Below the pieces are notes generated by a model. That model saw nothing but the letters and a program-made list of their open reading frames with translations, did not search any database and had not been told where the DNA came from. From the NCBI GenBank assembly GCA_020622085.1, contig JAHRYM010000002.1, forward strand, positions 623,504 through 687,503: a stretch of DNA of 64,000 nt, in the 5' to 3' direction. The translations under genes and the position numbers were made by a program. Position 1 is the first letter of the stretch. Every line of letters starts with the position of its first letter. Positions 43,102-50,625 of this stretch are shown piece after piece. The stretch comes from Paracoccaceae bacterium. Its GTDB lineage: Bacteria > Pseudomonadota > Alphaproteobacteria > Rhodobacterales > Rhodobacteraceae.

Positions 43102-44249
43102 TCCCGCATCGCAACTGGTCCTATCCGACCGCGATCAAGTTCGGCAACGGCCGCATCAGCGAACTGGCCGACCACTGCAAGACCGCCGGCATCACGAAGC
43201 CGCTTCTGGTGACGGACAAGGCGCTGGCCACACTGCCGATCACCACGCAGGCGCTCGACATCCTTGAAAAGGCCGGGCTGGGCCGCGCGGTGTTCTCGGA
43301 TGTGGACCCGAACCCGAACGAAGCCAACATGGCGGCGGGCATCAGGGTCTATCTTGCCGGGGGCCATGACGGGGTGATCTGCTTTGGCGGCGGCTCGGCG
43401 CTGGACCTTGGCAAGATGATCGCCCTGATGGCGCATCAGCGGCCTGATCTGAGCGTGTGGGATCTGGAAGACATCGACGACTGGTATACCCGCGCCGATG
43501 GCGAAAAGATCGCGCCCATCGTCGCCGTGCCCACCACCGCCGGCACCGGCAGCGAAGTGGGTCGCGCGGGCGTGCTGACCAACAGCGCCACCCACAAGAA
43601 GAAGATCATCTTCCACCCGAAGCTCTTGCCGACGGTCACGATCTGCGATCCGGAACTGACGGTGGGGATGCCGCGCTTCATCACCGCCGGCACCGGCATG
43701 GACGCGCTGGCCCATTGCCTCGAGGCTTACTCAAGCCCGCACTACCATCCGATGAGCCAGGGCATCGCGCTGGAGGGGATGCGGCTGGTGTTCGAGAACC
43801 TGCCCAAGGTCTATGCCAACGCCCATGACCTGACCGCCCGCGCCCATATGATGAGCGCGGCCGCCATGGGCGCGGTGGCGTTCCAGAAGGGCCTGGGCGC
43901 GATCCATTCGCTGAGCCATCCGGTCGGCGCGGTCTATGGCACCCACCACGGCACGACGAATGCGGTGGTGATGCCGATGGTGCTGGATTTCAACCGCCCG
44001 GCCATCGAAGGCATGATCGAGCGCGCCGGCGCATACCTGGGCATTTCGGGCGGGTTCGACGGTTTCCGCGCCCGCGTGATGGATCTGCGCGCGACGCTTT
44101 CAATTCCCGCCAACCTGACCGCCCTGGGGGTCGAACCCGCACGACTGGACGAACTGACCGAAATGGCGCTGGAAGACCCGTCCTGCGGCGGCAACCCGGT
44201 CGAGATGACGCGGGAAAATACCCGCGCTCTTTATCAGGCCTGCATGTGA
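43098..44249 (+). CDS. Iron-containing alcohol dehydrogenase
   Basis: A 383-residue group III ADH. The NAD-binding loop GGGSALDLGKMIALMAH, PTTAGTGSEVGRAGVL and the metal-binding segments MDALAHCLEAYSSPHYHP and IHSLSHPVGAVYGTHHGTTN (His ligands) are all present. Relatives include gamma-hydroxybutyrate, lactaldehyde and 1,3-propanediol dehydrogenases. The start ATG overlaps the aldehyde dehydrogenase stop (ATGA); a longer frame into that gene is discarded. It probably converts a primary alcohol to an aldehyde, or the reverse. It is the last gene of the operon and is followed by a strong hairpin. Confidence 0.9.
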   Translation: MIPHRNWSYPTAIKFGNGRISELADHCKTAGITKPLLVTDKALATLPITTQALDILEKAGLGRAVFSDVDPNPNEANMAAGIRVYLAGGHDGVICFGGGSALDLGKMIALMAHQRPDLSVWDLEDIDDWYTRADGEKIAPIVAVPTTAGTGSEVGRAGVLTNSATHKKKIIFHPKLLPTVTICDPELTVGMPRFITAGTGMDALAHCLEAYSSPHYHPMSQGIALEGMRLVFENLPKVYANAHDLTARAHMMSAAAMGAVAFQKGLGAIHSLSHPVGAVYGTHHGTTNAVVMPMVLDFNRPAIEGMIERAGAYLGISGGFDGFRARVMDLRATLSIPANLTALGVEPARLDELTEMALEDPSCGGNPVEMTRENTRALYQACM

Positions 44250-44257
44250 CAACCGGG

Positions 44258-44278
44258 CCCGGCCCCTTGCGGGCCGGG
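44258..44278 (+). terminator. Terminator-like hairpin after the alcohol dehydrogenase
   Basis: An 8-bp perfect stem CCCGGCCC/GGGCCGGG with loop CTTGC lies 8 bases after the stop codon and is followed by CTTCCC. It should end the amidohydrolase-TRAP-ligase operon before yjbH. Confidence 0.6.
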
Positions 44279-44392
44279 CTTCCCATCGCTGCGGAGGGCA
44301 AGGCCACAGCGGATGATATTTCCAATTCTTGGGCTTAAAGACCGCAACAAACCCTGTATATTGCGCCAATAAGAAACCAGGGGCGGGGCGAA

Positions 44393-46513
44393 ATGGCGGG
44401 AACAGCGACGCGGTTGCTGGCGGGTGCGACGGTGCTCGGGCTTCTTTGCGGAAACGCAGGCGCGCAATCAGGCGCAGAGCCCGGATCGGACATTCCGCGC
44501 GGCACCTTCGGGTTGCCGGGGCTTGTCGACATGCCGACGGCCGAAACCGCGCCCGAGGGCTTCATCAGCGGGTCGATCTTCCGGTTCAAGGGGGCTGGCC
44601 GCACCACCCTGTCATTCCAGGTCACCGAAAGGCTCAGCGGGGCCTTCCGCTATTCCAAGGTGCCGGGCCTCAACGCCGGTGGCACCGACCTGTGGGACCG
44701 CTCCTTCGACCTGCACTACCGCCTTCTCGACGAAGGCCCCATCCGCCCGGCGTTTGCCATCGGGCTCAGGGACTTCGTCGGGACCGGGGTCTATTCTTCG
44801 GAGTATCTGGTGGCCACCAAGAGCCTGACCCCCAGGCTCAAGTTCACGGCGGGTCTGGGCTGGGGCCGCATGGCCAGCCGTGGCGACATCGGCAGCCCCT
44901 TCGGCGACCGCCCGCCACTTGATTTCGGCGAAGGCGGCAAGGCCAACACCGACCAGTGGTTCCGCGGGCCGGCGGCGCCGTTCTTCGGGGTGTCATGGAA
45001 ACCGAACGACCGGCTGACGCTCAAGGCCGAATATTCGTCCGACGACTATTCGCGCGAGGTGGGCGCGGGCAAGCTCGAGGTCAATTCGCCGATGAACTTC
45101 GGCGTGGATTACCGCGTCAAGGACATGTTCACGCTGTCGGCCTATTACATGCAGGGCACGGAACTGGGCCTGCAGTTGCAGTTCGACATCGACCCGCGAA
45201 AGTCGCCCGTGCCCAGCGGCCTTGAAACCGCGCCGCTGCCGGTGCGTGCGCGCCCCGCGCCGGCCGCCGATCCGGAAGGCTGGTCGGGGGCATGGACCAG
45301 TGATCCGCAGGTGCAGCCAGGCGTGCAGGATGCCGTTGCCAAGGCACTGGCCAAGGACGGGCAGGAACTGGAAGGCATGTCTCTGTCGGCCACCCGGGCC
45401 GAGGTTCGGGTGCGCAACCTGCGCTACCTTGCGCGCCCGCAGGCCGTGGGCCGCACGGCGCGCATCCTGACCCGCGCCCTGCCGCCGTCAGTGGAAACGT
45501 TGGTCATCACATCAATGGTCAAGGGGATGCCGACCTCCTCGGTCACGTTCCGGCGCAGCGATATCGAGGCGCTTGAAGGCGATGGTTCAGTCGAGATCCT
45601 GCGCCGCGCCCGCTTCGATGACCCGGTCGCCATCGCCCAGCCCGGCATGGTGCCGACATCGGGCGTCTATCCGAAATTCGCATGGTCGCTGTCTCCGCAG
45701 ATGTCGGTCAGTCTGTTCGACCCGGACAACCCGCTGCGCGCAGACCTGAACCTGCGGTTGGGGGGCACTTATGAACTGCGGCCGGGCCTGGTCCTTGCCG
45801 GGTCGGTCACGAAGAAGCTGGTCGGCAACACCGATCAGCTTGATCAGGTGAACACCTCTCTTGCACCGCATGTCCGAACCGACCTGCCGTTCTACCTGCA
45901 CGAGGGTGATCCCGCGATCAACACGCTGACGATGGCCTGGTATGCGCGACCGGCCGAGAACCTTTATAGCCGCGTGACGGTCGGCTATCTGGAACGGATG
46001 TTCGGCGGCGTCTCGTCGGAACTGCTGTGGAAACCCGTCGACAGCCGGCTGGCGCTCGGGGTCGAGGTCAACTACGTCAGGCAGCGCGACTATGATCAGA
46101 TGCTGGGCTTCCGTGACTATGAAATCGCGACAGGCCATGCCTCGGCATATTACGATTTCGGCAAGGGCTTCCTTGGCCAGGTCGATGTAGGCCGCTACCT
46201 GGCCGGCGATGTCGGCGCCACGTTTTCGCTGGACCGGGAATTTGCGAACGGCTGGAAGGTGGGCGCCTATGCGACCTTCACCGACATGCCCACATCGGTC
46301 TTCGGGGAAGGTTCCTTCGACAAGGGTATCCGTGTCACCGTGCCGCTGGCGCTGGCACTGGGCACGCCAACGGCCAAGACCTTCACATCGACGATCAAGC
46401 CGCTCAACCGCGATGGTGGCGCGCGCCTGAGCGTGGACGGACGGCTTTACGACACAATCCGCGAGACGCACCAGGGAACGATGCAGGATCGCTGGGGAAG
46501 GTTCTGGCGATGA
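44393..46513 (+). CDS. yjbH: YjbH/GfcD-family outer-membrane exopolysaccharide protein
   Basis: A 706-residue secreted protein. A signal peptide (LLAGATVLGLLCGNAGAQSG) precedes the family-typical start GTFGLPGLVDMPTAETAPEG. Long amphipathic beta-strand stretches with periodic aromatics (LSGAFRYSKVPGL, YLERMFGGVSSELLWKP, ASAYYDFGKGFLGQVDVGRY) run through both halves, as expected for an outer-membrane barrel. Homologues (YjbH, GfcD) belong to operons for an exopolysaccharide or group 4 capsule. Its stop overlaps the start of the YjbF-like lipoprotein by ATGA. A TATATT at 44357 may be its -10 element. Confidence 0.85.
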   Translation: MAGTATRLLAGATVLGLLCGNAGAQSGAEPGSDIPRGTFGLPGLVDMPTAETAPEGFISGSIFRFKGAGRTTLSFQVTERLSGAFRYSKVPGLNAGGTDLWDRSFDLHYRLLDEGPIRPAFAIGLRDFVGTGVYSSEYLVATKSLTPRLKFTAGLGWGRMASRGDIGSPFGDRPPLDFGEGGKANTDQWFRGPAAPFFGVSWKPNDRLTLKAEYSSDDYSREVGAGKLEVNSPMNFGVDYRVKDMFTLSAYYMQGTELGLQLQFDIDPRKSPVPSGLETAPLPVRARPAPAADPEGWSGAWTSDPQVQPGVQDAVAKALAKDGQELEGMSLSATRAEVRVRNLRYLARPQAVGRTARILTRALPPSVETLVITSMVKGMPTSSVTFRRSDIEALEGDGSVEILRRARFDDPVAIAQPGMVPTSGVYPKFAWSLSPQMSVSLFDPDNPLRADLNLRLGGTYELRPGLVLAGSVTKKLVGNTDQLDQVNTSLAPHVRTDLPFYLHEGDPAINTLTMAWYARPAENLYSRVTVGYLERMFGGVSSELLWKPVDSRLALGVEVNYVRQRDYDQMLGFRDYEIATGHASAYYDFGKGFLGQVDVGRYLAGDVGATFSLDREFANGWKVGAYATFTDMPTSVFGEGSFDKGIRVTVPLALALGTPTAKTFTSTIKPLNRDGGARLSVDGRLYDTIRETHQGTMQDRWGRFWR

Positions 46514-47202
46514 CCGGCCGGGCCTGGGTTCTGGCCTTGATCTGTGCGCCTCTGCTGGCGGCCTGTGGGTCGGACCGACAGGCCGCCGAAGGCGCGAGCC
46601 TGTTCAAGAAGATCGCCGTGACCGCCAAATCCGGCCTGGCTGCCCGCCGGGGCAAGGGGGGCACCGCGCTGCCCGCCGATACCGAAGTCATGGCGGCATC
46701 GGCCCTGAAGACGGTGAAGGGCTCGATCCTGATCGCCCAGTTCGAACGGGGCAGCTACACGACTGTCCTGGGGCAGATCGGCGAGAACGGCGGAATCCGC
46801 ACCTATGCCACCCCCGACCAGAAGGCGATTCTGGTGAAATCCGGCGTCGTGGTCGGCACGCGCGGCTTTGGCGATGACCTGATGTCAGCCAGGGCCGATG
46901 ATGCGATCCGGCTGATCCGGTCGCGTTCGGTGGGAACGGCCAAGCGAATCTATCGCTATCTTGACGGCGAAGGCATCGAGCGTCCGCTGCCCATGACCTG
47001 CAGCATCGCACCCGCGGGCGGGCAGGCGCTTGCGTTTGGCGGGCAAAGCTTTGCGACCACCCGCGTTGCCGAAACCTGCGTCAATGGCCCGCTGTCGGTC
47101 GACAATTCCTATTGGGTGACGGGGGATGGCGGCATCGTCATGTCGCAGCAATGGATCGGACAGGCGATGGGATCCGCCGGATTTCAGTTGATCCGTCCCT
47201 GA
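46510..47202 (+). CDS. yjbF: YjbF/GfcB-family lipoprotein
   Basis: A 230-residue lipoprotein. The lipobox LLAACGS follows a short hydrophobic signal, giving acylation at about Cys18. The mature part has the YjbF pattern: SILIAQFERGSYTTVLGQIG, GIRTYATPDQKAILVKSGVV, VGTRGFGDDLMSAR and a C-terminal NSYWVTGDGGIVMSQQWIG. In E. coli YjbF/GfcB lies beside YjbH/GfcD and takes part in polysaccharide secretion; here yjbH precedes it with an ATGA overlap. A YjbG/GfcC gene is missing. It is convergent with the first small secreted protein gene, with a shared terminator between them. Confidence 0.85.
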   Translation: MTGRAWVLALICAPLLAACGSDRQAAEGASLFKKIAVTAKSGLAARRGKGGTALPADTEVMAASALKTVKGSILIAQFERGSYTTVLGQIGENGGIRTYATPDQKAILVKSGVVVGTRGFGDDLMSARADDAIRLIRSRSVGTAKRIYRYLDGEGIERPLPMTCSIAPAGGQALAFGGQSFATTRVAETCVNGPLSVDNSYWVTGDGGIVMSQQWIGQAMGSAGFQLIRP

Positions 47203-47219
47203 ACGCGACAGCCGGCATG

Positions 47220-47242
47220 AAAAAGCCGCCGGGACCGGCGGC
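47220..47242 (-). terminator. Rho-independent terminator for the small gene at 47269
   Basis: On the minus strand a 7-bp stem GCCGCCG/CGGCGGC (loop of 4) is followed by TTTTT, 27 bases after the stop. It sits between convergent genes and may also act on yjbF. Confidence 0.75.
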
Positions 47243-47268
47243 CTTGACGGCGTTGCAGTGGAAGCCGG

Positions 47269-47490
47269 TTACTTCGGCTCGTCCGGGGTATTGTTCGAGC
47301 TGTCGTTGCTGGCGACGGCGGCAACGACGACAACCGCCAGCAGGGCCGGGATCAGCATGCTGCCCGAAGGCGCGGCAGCCGCTTCGACGACGATCGGTTC
47401 AGCTTCGATCACCGGGGCTGCGTAGCCACCGGCCAGCGCCGAGGTCGCACCCAGCAGGGTGACGACGGCGGCAATTGCGAATTTGTTCAT
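47269..47490 (-). CDS. Small secreted/anchored protein, GGYAAPV family, copy 1
   Basis: A 73-residue protein: a cleavable signal (KFAIAAVVTLLGATSALA), mature start GGYAAPVIEAEPIVVE, a hydrophobic segment MLIPALLAVVVVAAVA and a short polar tail SNDSSNNTPDEPK. AGGAG lies just upstream of ATG 47490. Two relatives follow upstream (47677 and 48115). The layout resembles YjbE/GfcA, the small first gene product of E. coli yjb/gfc operons, which also ends in a Gly/Ser/Thr-rich tail. That likeness plus adjacency to yjbH-yjbF is the only functional hint. Confidence 0.75.
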   Translation of the reverse strand: MNKFAIAAVVTLLGATSALAGGYAAPVIEAEPIVVEAAAAPSGSMLIPALLAVVVVAAVASNDSSNNTPDEPK

Positions 47491-47676
47491 GTCCAAACTC
47501 CTGTTCCGTGATCCTTTGGCTGCACGCGAGATCTTTCGTCCAGCCTGTCTGAACAGACCTACCTGATCAAACCCGCGAAATCCACCTGCAATTTTCAGCA
47601 GATGGCAGTGTCCGCGCTTCAGGCCGGAGCCCGTCGGTCCGGCCCAAAACATGCCCGATGCGACGGGAGGCCCAGG

Positions 47677-47914
47677 TCAACCGGGATTGGAAGACGTTGG
47701 CGGAGTGCTGCTGTCGCTGCCGTTGCTGGCAATGGCGGCCGCCACGACGACCAGAAGCAGGGCGGGAATGACCCAGCCGCTTGACGAACCGGCTTTCTGT
47801 TCCACGGCAATCGGTTCGGCTTCAACGACCGGGGCGGCGTAGCCACCCGCCAATGCGACCGTGGCGGTGGACGCGACAAGCGCCGCGATGACTGCAAGCT
47901 TCTTCTTCTTTCAC
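47677..47914 (-). pseudogene. Small GGYAAPV-family protein, copy 2, frameshifted at its start
   Basis: Reading minus-strand codons up from the TGA at 47677 gives KKKKLAVIAALVASTATVAL, then AGGYAAPVVEAEPIAVEQKA and WVIPALLLVVVAAAIASN, clearly a paralogue of its neighbours. But the codon just before the lysines is TGA (47911-47913) and no ATG, GTG or TTG lies in frame ahead of the signal peptide. A GTG at 47914 with GAGGAGGGT upstream would be the natural start if one A of the AAA at 47909-47911 were absent. So it is either a one-base frameshift (pseudogene) or a sequence error. The coding part is otherwise intact. Confidence 0.65.
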
Positions 47915-48038
47915 ACCCTCCTCGGTGTCTTGCGATGGCTCGCCTGATGGAAAACCATCCTGCGGCAAGGCGTTGAGAAAAGCTAACCGATCTGCCCTGA
48001 AAAATCCACGGCGATTGCGTCAAGGCGTGCATGGCGGC

Positions 48039-48076
48039 AAAAAAAGGAACAGGCCAGACCGGGGTCGGTCTGGCCT
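48039..48076 (-). terminator. Rho-independent terminator for the small gene at 48115
   Basis: On the minus strand a 10-bp perfect stem AGGCCAGACC/GGTCTGGCCT with a 6-base loop is followed by GTTCC and then seven T. It lies 38 bases beyond the stop codon and separates copy 3 from copy 2. Confidence 0.85.
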
Positions 48077-48114
48077 GAAATCTGTCCGCCGGGCAGGGCG
48101 CCCGGATAGCGGGA

Positions 48115-48339
48115 TCAGGGTGCCGTCGACGTCGGCGTGCTGCTGGAGCTGTCGTTGCTGGCGATGGCGGCAGCCACGACGACCAGAAGCAGGGCCGGGA
48201 CGACCCAGCCGCTCGACGAGCTGGCTTTCTGTTCAACAACGACCGGCTCGGCTTCGACGACCGGGGCGGCGTAGCCACCGGCAAGGGCTGCCGAGGCGGT
48301 GGACGCGGCCAAGGCCGCGCAGATTGCGATTTTTTTCAT
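48115..48339 (-). CDS. Small secreted/anchored protein, GGYAAPV family, copy 3
   Basis: A 74-residue protein starting at ATG 48339 behind ATGGAGCAGCAA. The signal peptide KKIAICAALAASTASAALA is followed by GGYAAPVVEAEPVVVEQKAS, a hydrophobic segment WVVPALLLVVVAAAIASN and a Ser/Thr/Pro tail (DSSSSTPTSTAP). It has its own strong terminator, so it is transcribed as a single-gene unit. It is nearly identical in layout to copies 1 and 2. The mature product would be a short peptide with one membrane-spanning or aggregating segment. Confidence 0.75.
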   Translation of the reverse strand: MKKIAICAALAASTASAALAGGYAAPVVEAEPVVVEQKASSSSGWVVPALLLVVVAAAIASNDSSSSTPTSTAP

Positions 48340-48497
48340 TTGCTGCTCCATAGATCAGATGGCCCCGCCCGAGGACGGTGAACCTGTGGGTAACCATCGC
48401 ATGAAAGCCGAATGCGATCAAAGCTTCGTAAACCGCTTGCGGGAAAGTGTTGCCATTCGGCACAGGGAGCCGGGATTACGCGCGGAGATGCCGGGGC

Positions 48498-49130
48498 TCA
48501 GCCCGCGAAATCCTGTGAAACGAAGAACTGGCCGCAATAGGGTGTATTGGGCTGAAACCCCGCACCGGTGGCCACCATGGATACCTTCGGATCCAGAATA
48601 TTGCGACGGTGCCCCGAAGATCCCATCCACAGGCCGACCATGTGCCGGGCCAGCGACGTATAGCTGTGCGGCGGGATCTGCTGCCCTGCGGCGGTGGCGA
48701 AATTGCAGGCGGCGCTGTCGCGGATGCGGAAGGAACTGCCATCGATCTGGAACCGGTGCACCATGCCGATGTTTTCCGATCCGGCCCTGATCGGGATTCC
48801 GGATGCGATGATCCGCGCCTTGACCGTGGACTGCCCCGCGACGGTGGAGTTATGGCTGACAGTCGTTGCCTTGGCCATCCATTTGGCATGGGTCTGGGCC
48901 ACCCGTGCCAGGCGCGGCGCCGCCGCCAGCGGTTTGAGACCCGATTTGCATCGGTAGTAATTCACCTCGGAGCGAATCGCCGCGTCGAAGATTCGCTGGT
49001 TGAATTTGCCGCTCGGCTCAACGATTGTCTGGCCACCCGCAACAGTCGGGCGATCACAGGCCGATGCGGACACGGTGAACCCGAGGATTGAAGACAATCC
49101 CAGGACAATGACGGCAAAGGACTTCTGCAT
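48498..49130 (-). CDS. Secreted CAP-domain (SCP/PR1, YkwD-like) protein
   Basis: A 210-residue protein with a signal peptide (FAVIVLGLSSILGFTVSASA) and a single CAP domain. Landmarks are NYYRCKSGLKPLAAAPRLAR, HAKWMAKATTVSHNS, SGIPIRAGSENIG and MGSSGHRRNILDPKVSMVAT, giving the His-Glu-Glu-His cavity set. Several cysteines (CDRPT, YRCKS, AACNF, PYCGQ) could form disulphides in the periplasm. CAP proteins bind lipids, glycans or wall material, and some cleave them; the function here is unknown. ATG at 49130 is chosen for the signal peptide. It is divergent from ugd. Confidence 0.85.
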   Translation of the reverse strand: MQKSFAVIVLGLSSILGFTVSASACDRPTVAGGQTIVEPSGKFNQRIFDAAIRSEVNYYRCKSGLKPLAAAPRLARVAQTHAKWMAKATTVSHNSTVAGQSTVKARIIASGIPIRAGSENIGMVHRFQIDGSSFRIRDSAACNFATAAGQQIPPHSYTSLARHMVGLWMGSSGHRRNILDPKVSMVATGAGFQPNTPYCGQFFVSQDFAG

Positions 49131-49270
49131 GGGTGGTCCCCTTTGTGGCAGCAGAGGTGGAACTGACTGCAGACAATCAGTTTTGCCGGGCGGAATAAGG
49201 GCGCGATCCGCCACCAAAACGCCACAATGGTTGACTAGCGCGCCGCCACAAGACATGCCAGAACGCGGCC

Positions 49271-49283
49271 TTGACTGCGTCAA
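49271..49283. promoter_or_regulatory. 13-bp palindrome just upstream of ugd
   Basis: TTGAC TGC GTCAA is a perfect inverted repeat ending 12 bases before the ugd ATG and touching its AAAAGGA ribosome-binding site. It could be an operator or a small leader hairpin. Confidence 0.3.
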
Positions 49284-49295
49284 AAGGACTTCGAC

Positions 49296-50600
49296 ATGAA
49301 GATTGCTATGATCGGAACCGGGTATGTCGGACTGGTTTCGGGTGTTTGTTTTTCCGATTTCGGCCATGACGTGATTTGCGTCGACAAGGATCCCCGCAAG
49401 GTCGAGATGCTCAAGCGCGGCGAAGTGCCGATCTACGAGCCCGGCCTTGACCAGCTGATGGCCAAGAACGTCGCGGCCGGCCGGCTGTCCTTCACGCTTG
49501 ATCTGAAGGCCGCCGTCGATGGCGCCGATGCGGTGTTCATCGCGGTGGGCACCCCCACCCGGCGCGGCGACGGCCATGCCGACCTGACCTATGTGATGGC
49601 CGCCGCCGAAGAAATCGGCCGGGCGCTGACCGGCTATACGGTCGTCGTCACCAAATCGACCGTCCCCGTCGGCACCAATGCCGCCGTCCGCGACGCCGTG
49701 CTGCGCGCCGCGCCGAAGGCAGATTTCGACGTGGCCTCGAACCCCGAATTCCTGCGCGAAGGCGCTGCGATCGACGATTTCATGCGCCCTGACCGGGTTG
49801 TGGTGGGCGTCACCTCGGATCGCGCGCGCGAGGTCATGGGCGAGATCTATCGCCCGCTGTTCCTGCGCGACTTCCCGATCCTCTACACCGATCTGGAAAC
49901 GGCCGAGATGATCAAATACGCGGCCAACGCCTTCCTTGCCACCAAGATCACCTTCATCAACGAAATCGCCCGGCTGTGCGAAAAGGTCGGCGCCGATGTG
50001 AAGCAGGTCTCGAAAGGCATCGGCCTTGATGGCCGGATCGGGAACAAGTTCCTGCATGCCGGGCCGGGCTATGGCGGGTCGTGCTTCCCCAAGGACACGC
50101 AGGCGCTGGCGCGGATGGGCCAGGAACACGCCGCCCCGATCCAGATCGTCGAGACGGTCATCAAGGTCAACGAAGAGGTCAAGCGCCGCATGGTCGAAAA
50201 GGTGCTCGACCTCTGCGGCGGCTCGGTCAACGGCAAGACCATCGCGGTGCTGGGCGTGACCTTCAAGCCCAACACCGACGACATGCGCGACGCGCCGTCG
50301 CTGACCATCGTCCCGGCGCTTGTCGGCGGCGGGGCCAAGGTGCGTGTCGTCGATCCGCAGGGCCGGCGCGAAGGCGAACACCTGCTGCCGGGTGTCACCT
50401 GGATGGAAGACCCCTATGCCGCGACGCAAGGCGCGGATGTGGTCGTCCTGCTGACCGAATGGAACGAATTCCGCGGGCTTGACCTGGCGCGGATGGCGAA
50501 GGGGATGGAAGCCCCGCGCATGGCCGACCTGCGCAACATCTATTCCGCGAAGGACGTCGAAAAGGCGGGTTTCGTCGCCTATTCCGCCGTCGGCCGCTGA
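49296..50600 (+). CDS. ugd: UDP-glucose 6-dehydrogenase
   Basis: A 434-residue NAD-dependent enzyme converting UDP-glucose to UDP-glucuronate. The N-terminal Rossmann motif is MKIAMIGTGYVGLVSG; VAVGTPTRRGDGHADL, VTKSTVPVGTNAAV and SNPEFLREGAAIDDF follow. The catalytic cysteine sits in GPGYGGSCFPKDTQALARM at about residues 250-268, and GVTFKPNTDDMRDAPSL marks the C-terminal UDP-binding domain. Length is normal for the family. Its product feeds Uxs (18193). A palindrome precedes it, and a hairpin follows that it shares with matB. Confidence 0.95.
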   Translation: MKIAMIGTGYVGLVSGVCFSDFGHDVICVDKDPRKVEMLKRGEVPIYEPGLDQLMAKNVAAGRLSFTLDLKAAVDGADAVFIAVGTPTRRGDGHADLTYVMAAAEEIGRALTGYTVVVTKSTVPVGTNAAVRDAVLRAAPKADFDVASNPEFLREGAAIDDFMRPDRVVVGVTSDRAREVMGEIYRPLFLRDFPILYTDLETAEMIKYAANAFLATKITFINEIARLCEKVGADVKQVSKGIGLDGRIGNKFLHAGPGYGGSCFPKDTQALARMGQEHAAPIQIVETVIKVNEEVKRRMVEKVLDLCGGSVNGKTIAVLGVTFKPNTDDMRDAPSLTIVPALVGGGAKVRVVDPQGRREGEHLLPGVTWMEDPYAATQGADVVVLLTEWNEFRGLDLARMAKGMEAPRMADLRNIYSAKDVEKAGFVAYSAVGR

Positions 50601-50608
50601 AGCATCCG

Positions 50609-50625
50609 GGCCCCGTCACGGGGCC
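50609..50625. terminator. Hairpin between convergent ugd and matB
   Basis: A 7-bp perfect stem GGCCCCG/CGGGGCC with loop TCA lies 8 bases after the ugd stop. The loop bases are the matB stop codon read on the other strand. There is no U-run, so termination efficiency is uncertain. Confidence 0.45.

Noticed and set aside
47619..48284. Minus-strand 221-codon frame across the small-protein cluster
   Set aside because: It reads both small genes out of frame and gives Arg/Pro/Ser-rich sequence without signal or domain. The short secreted-protein frames explain the conservation better.
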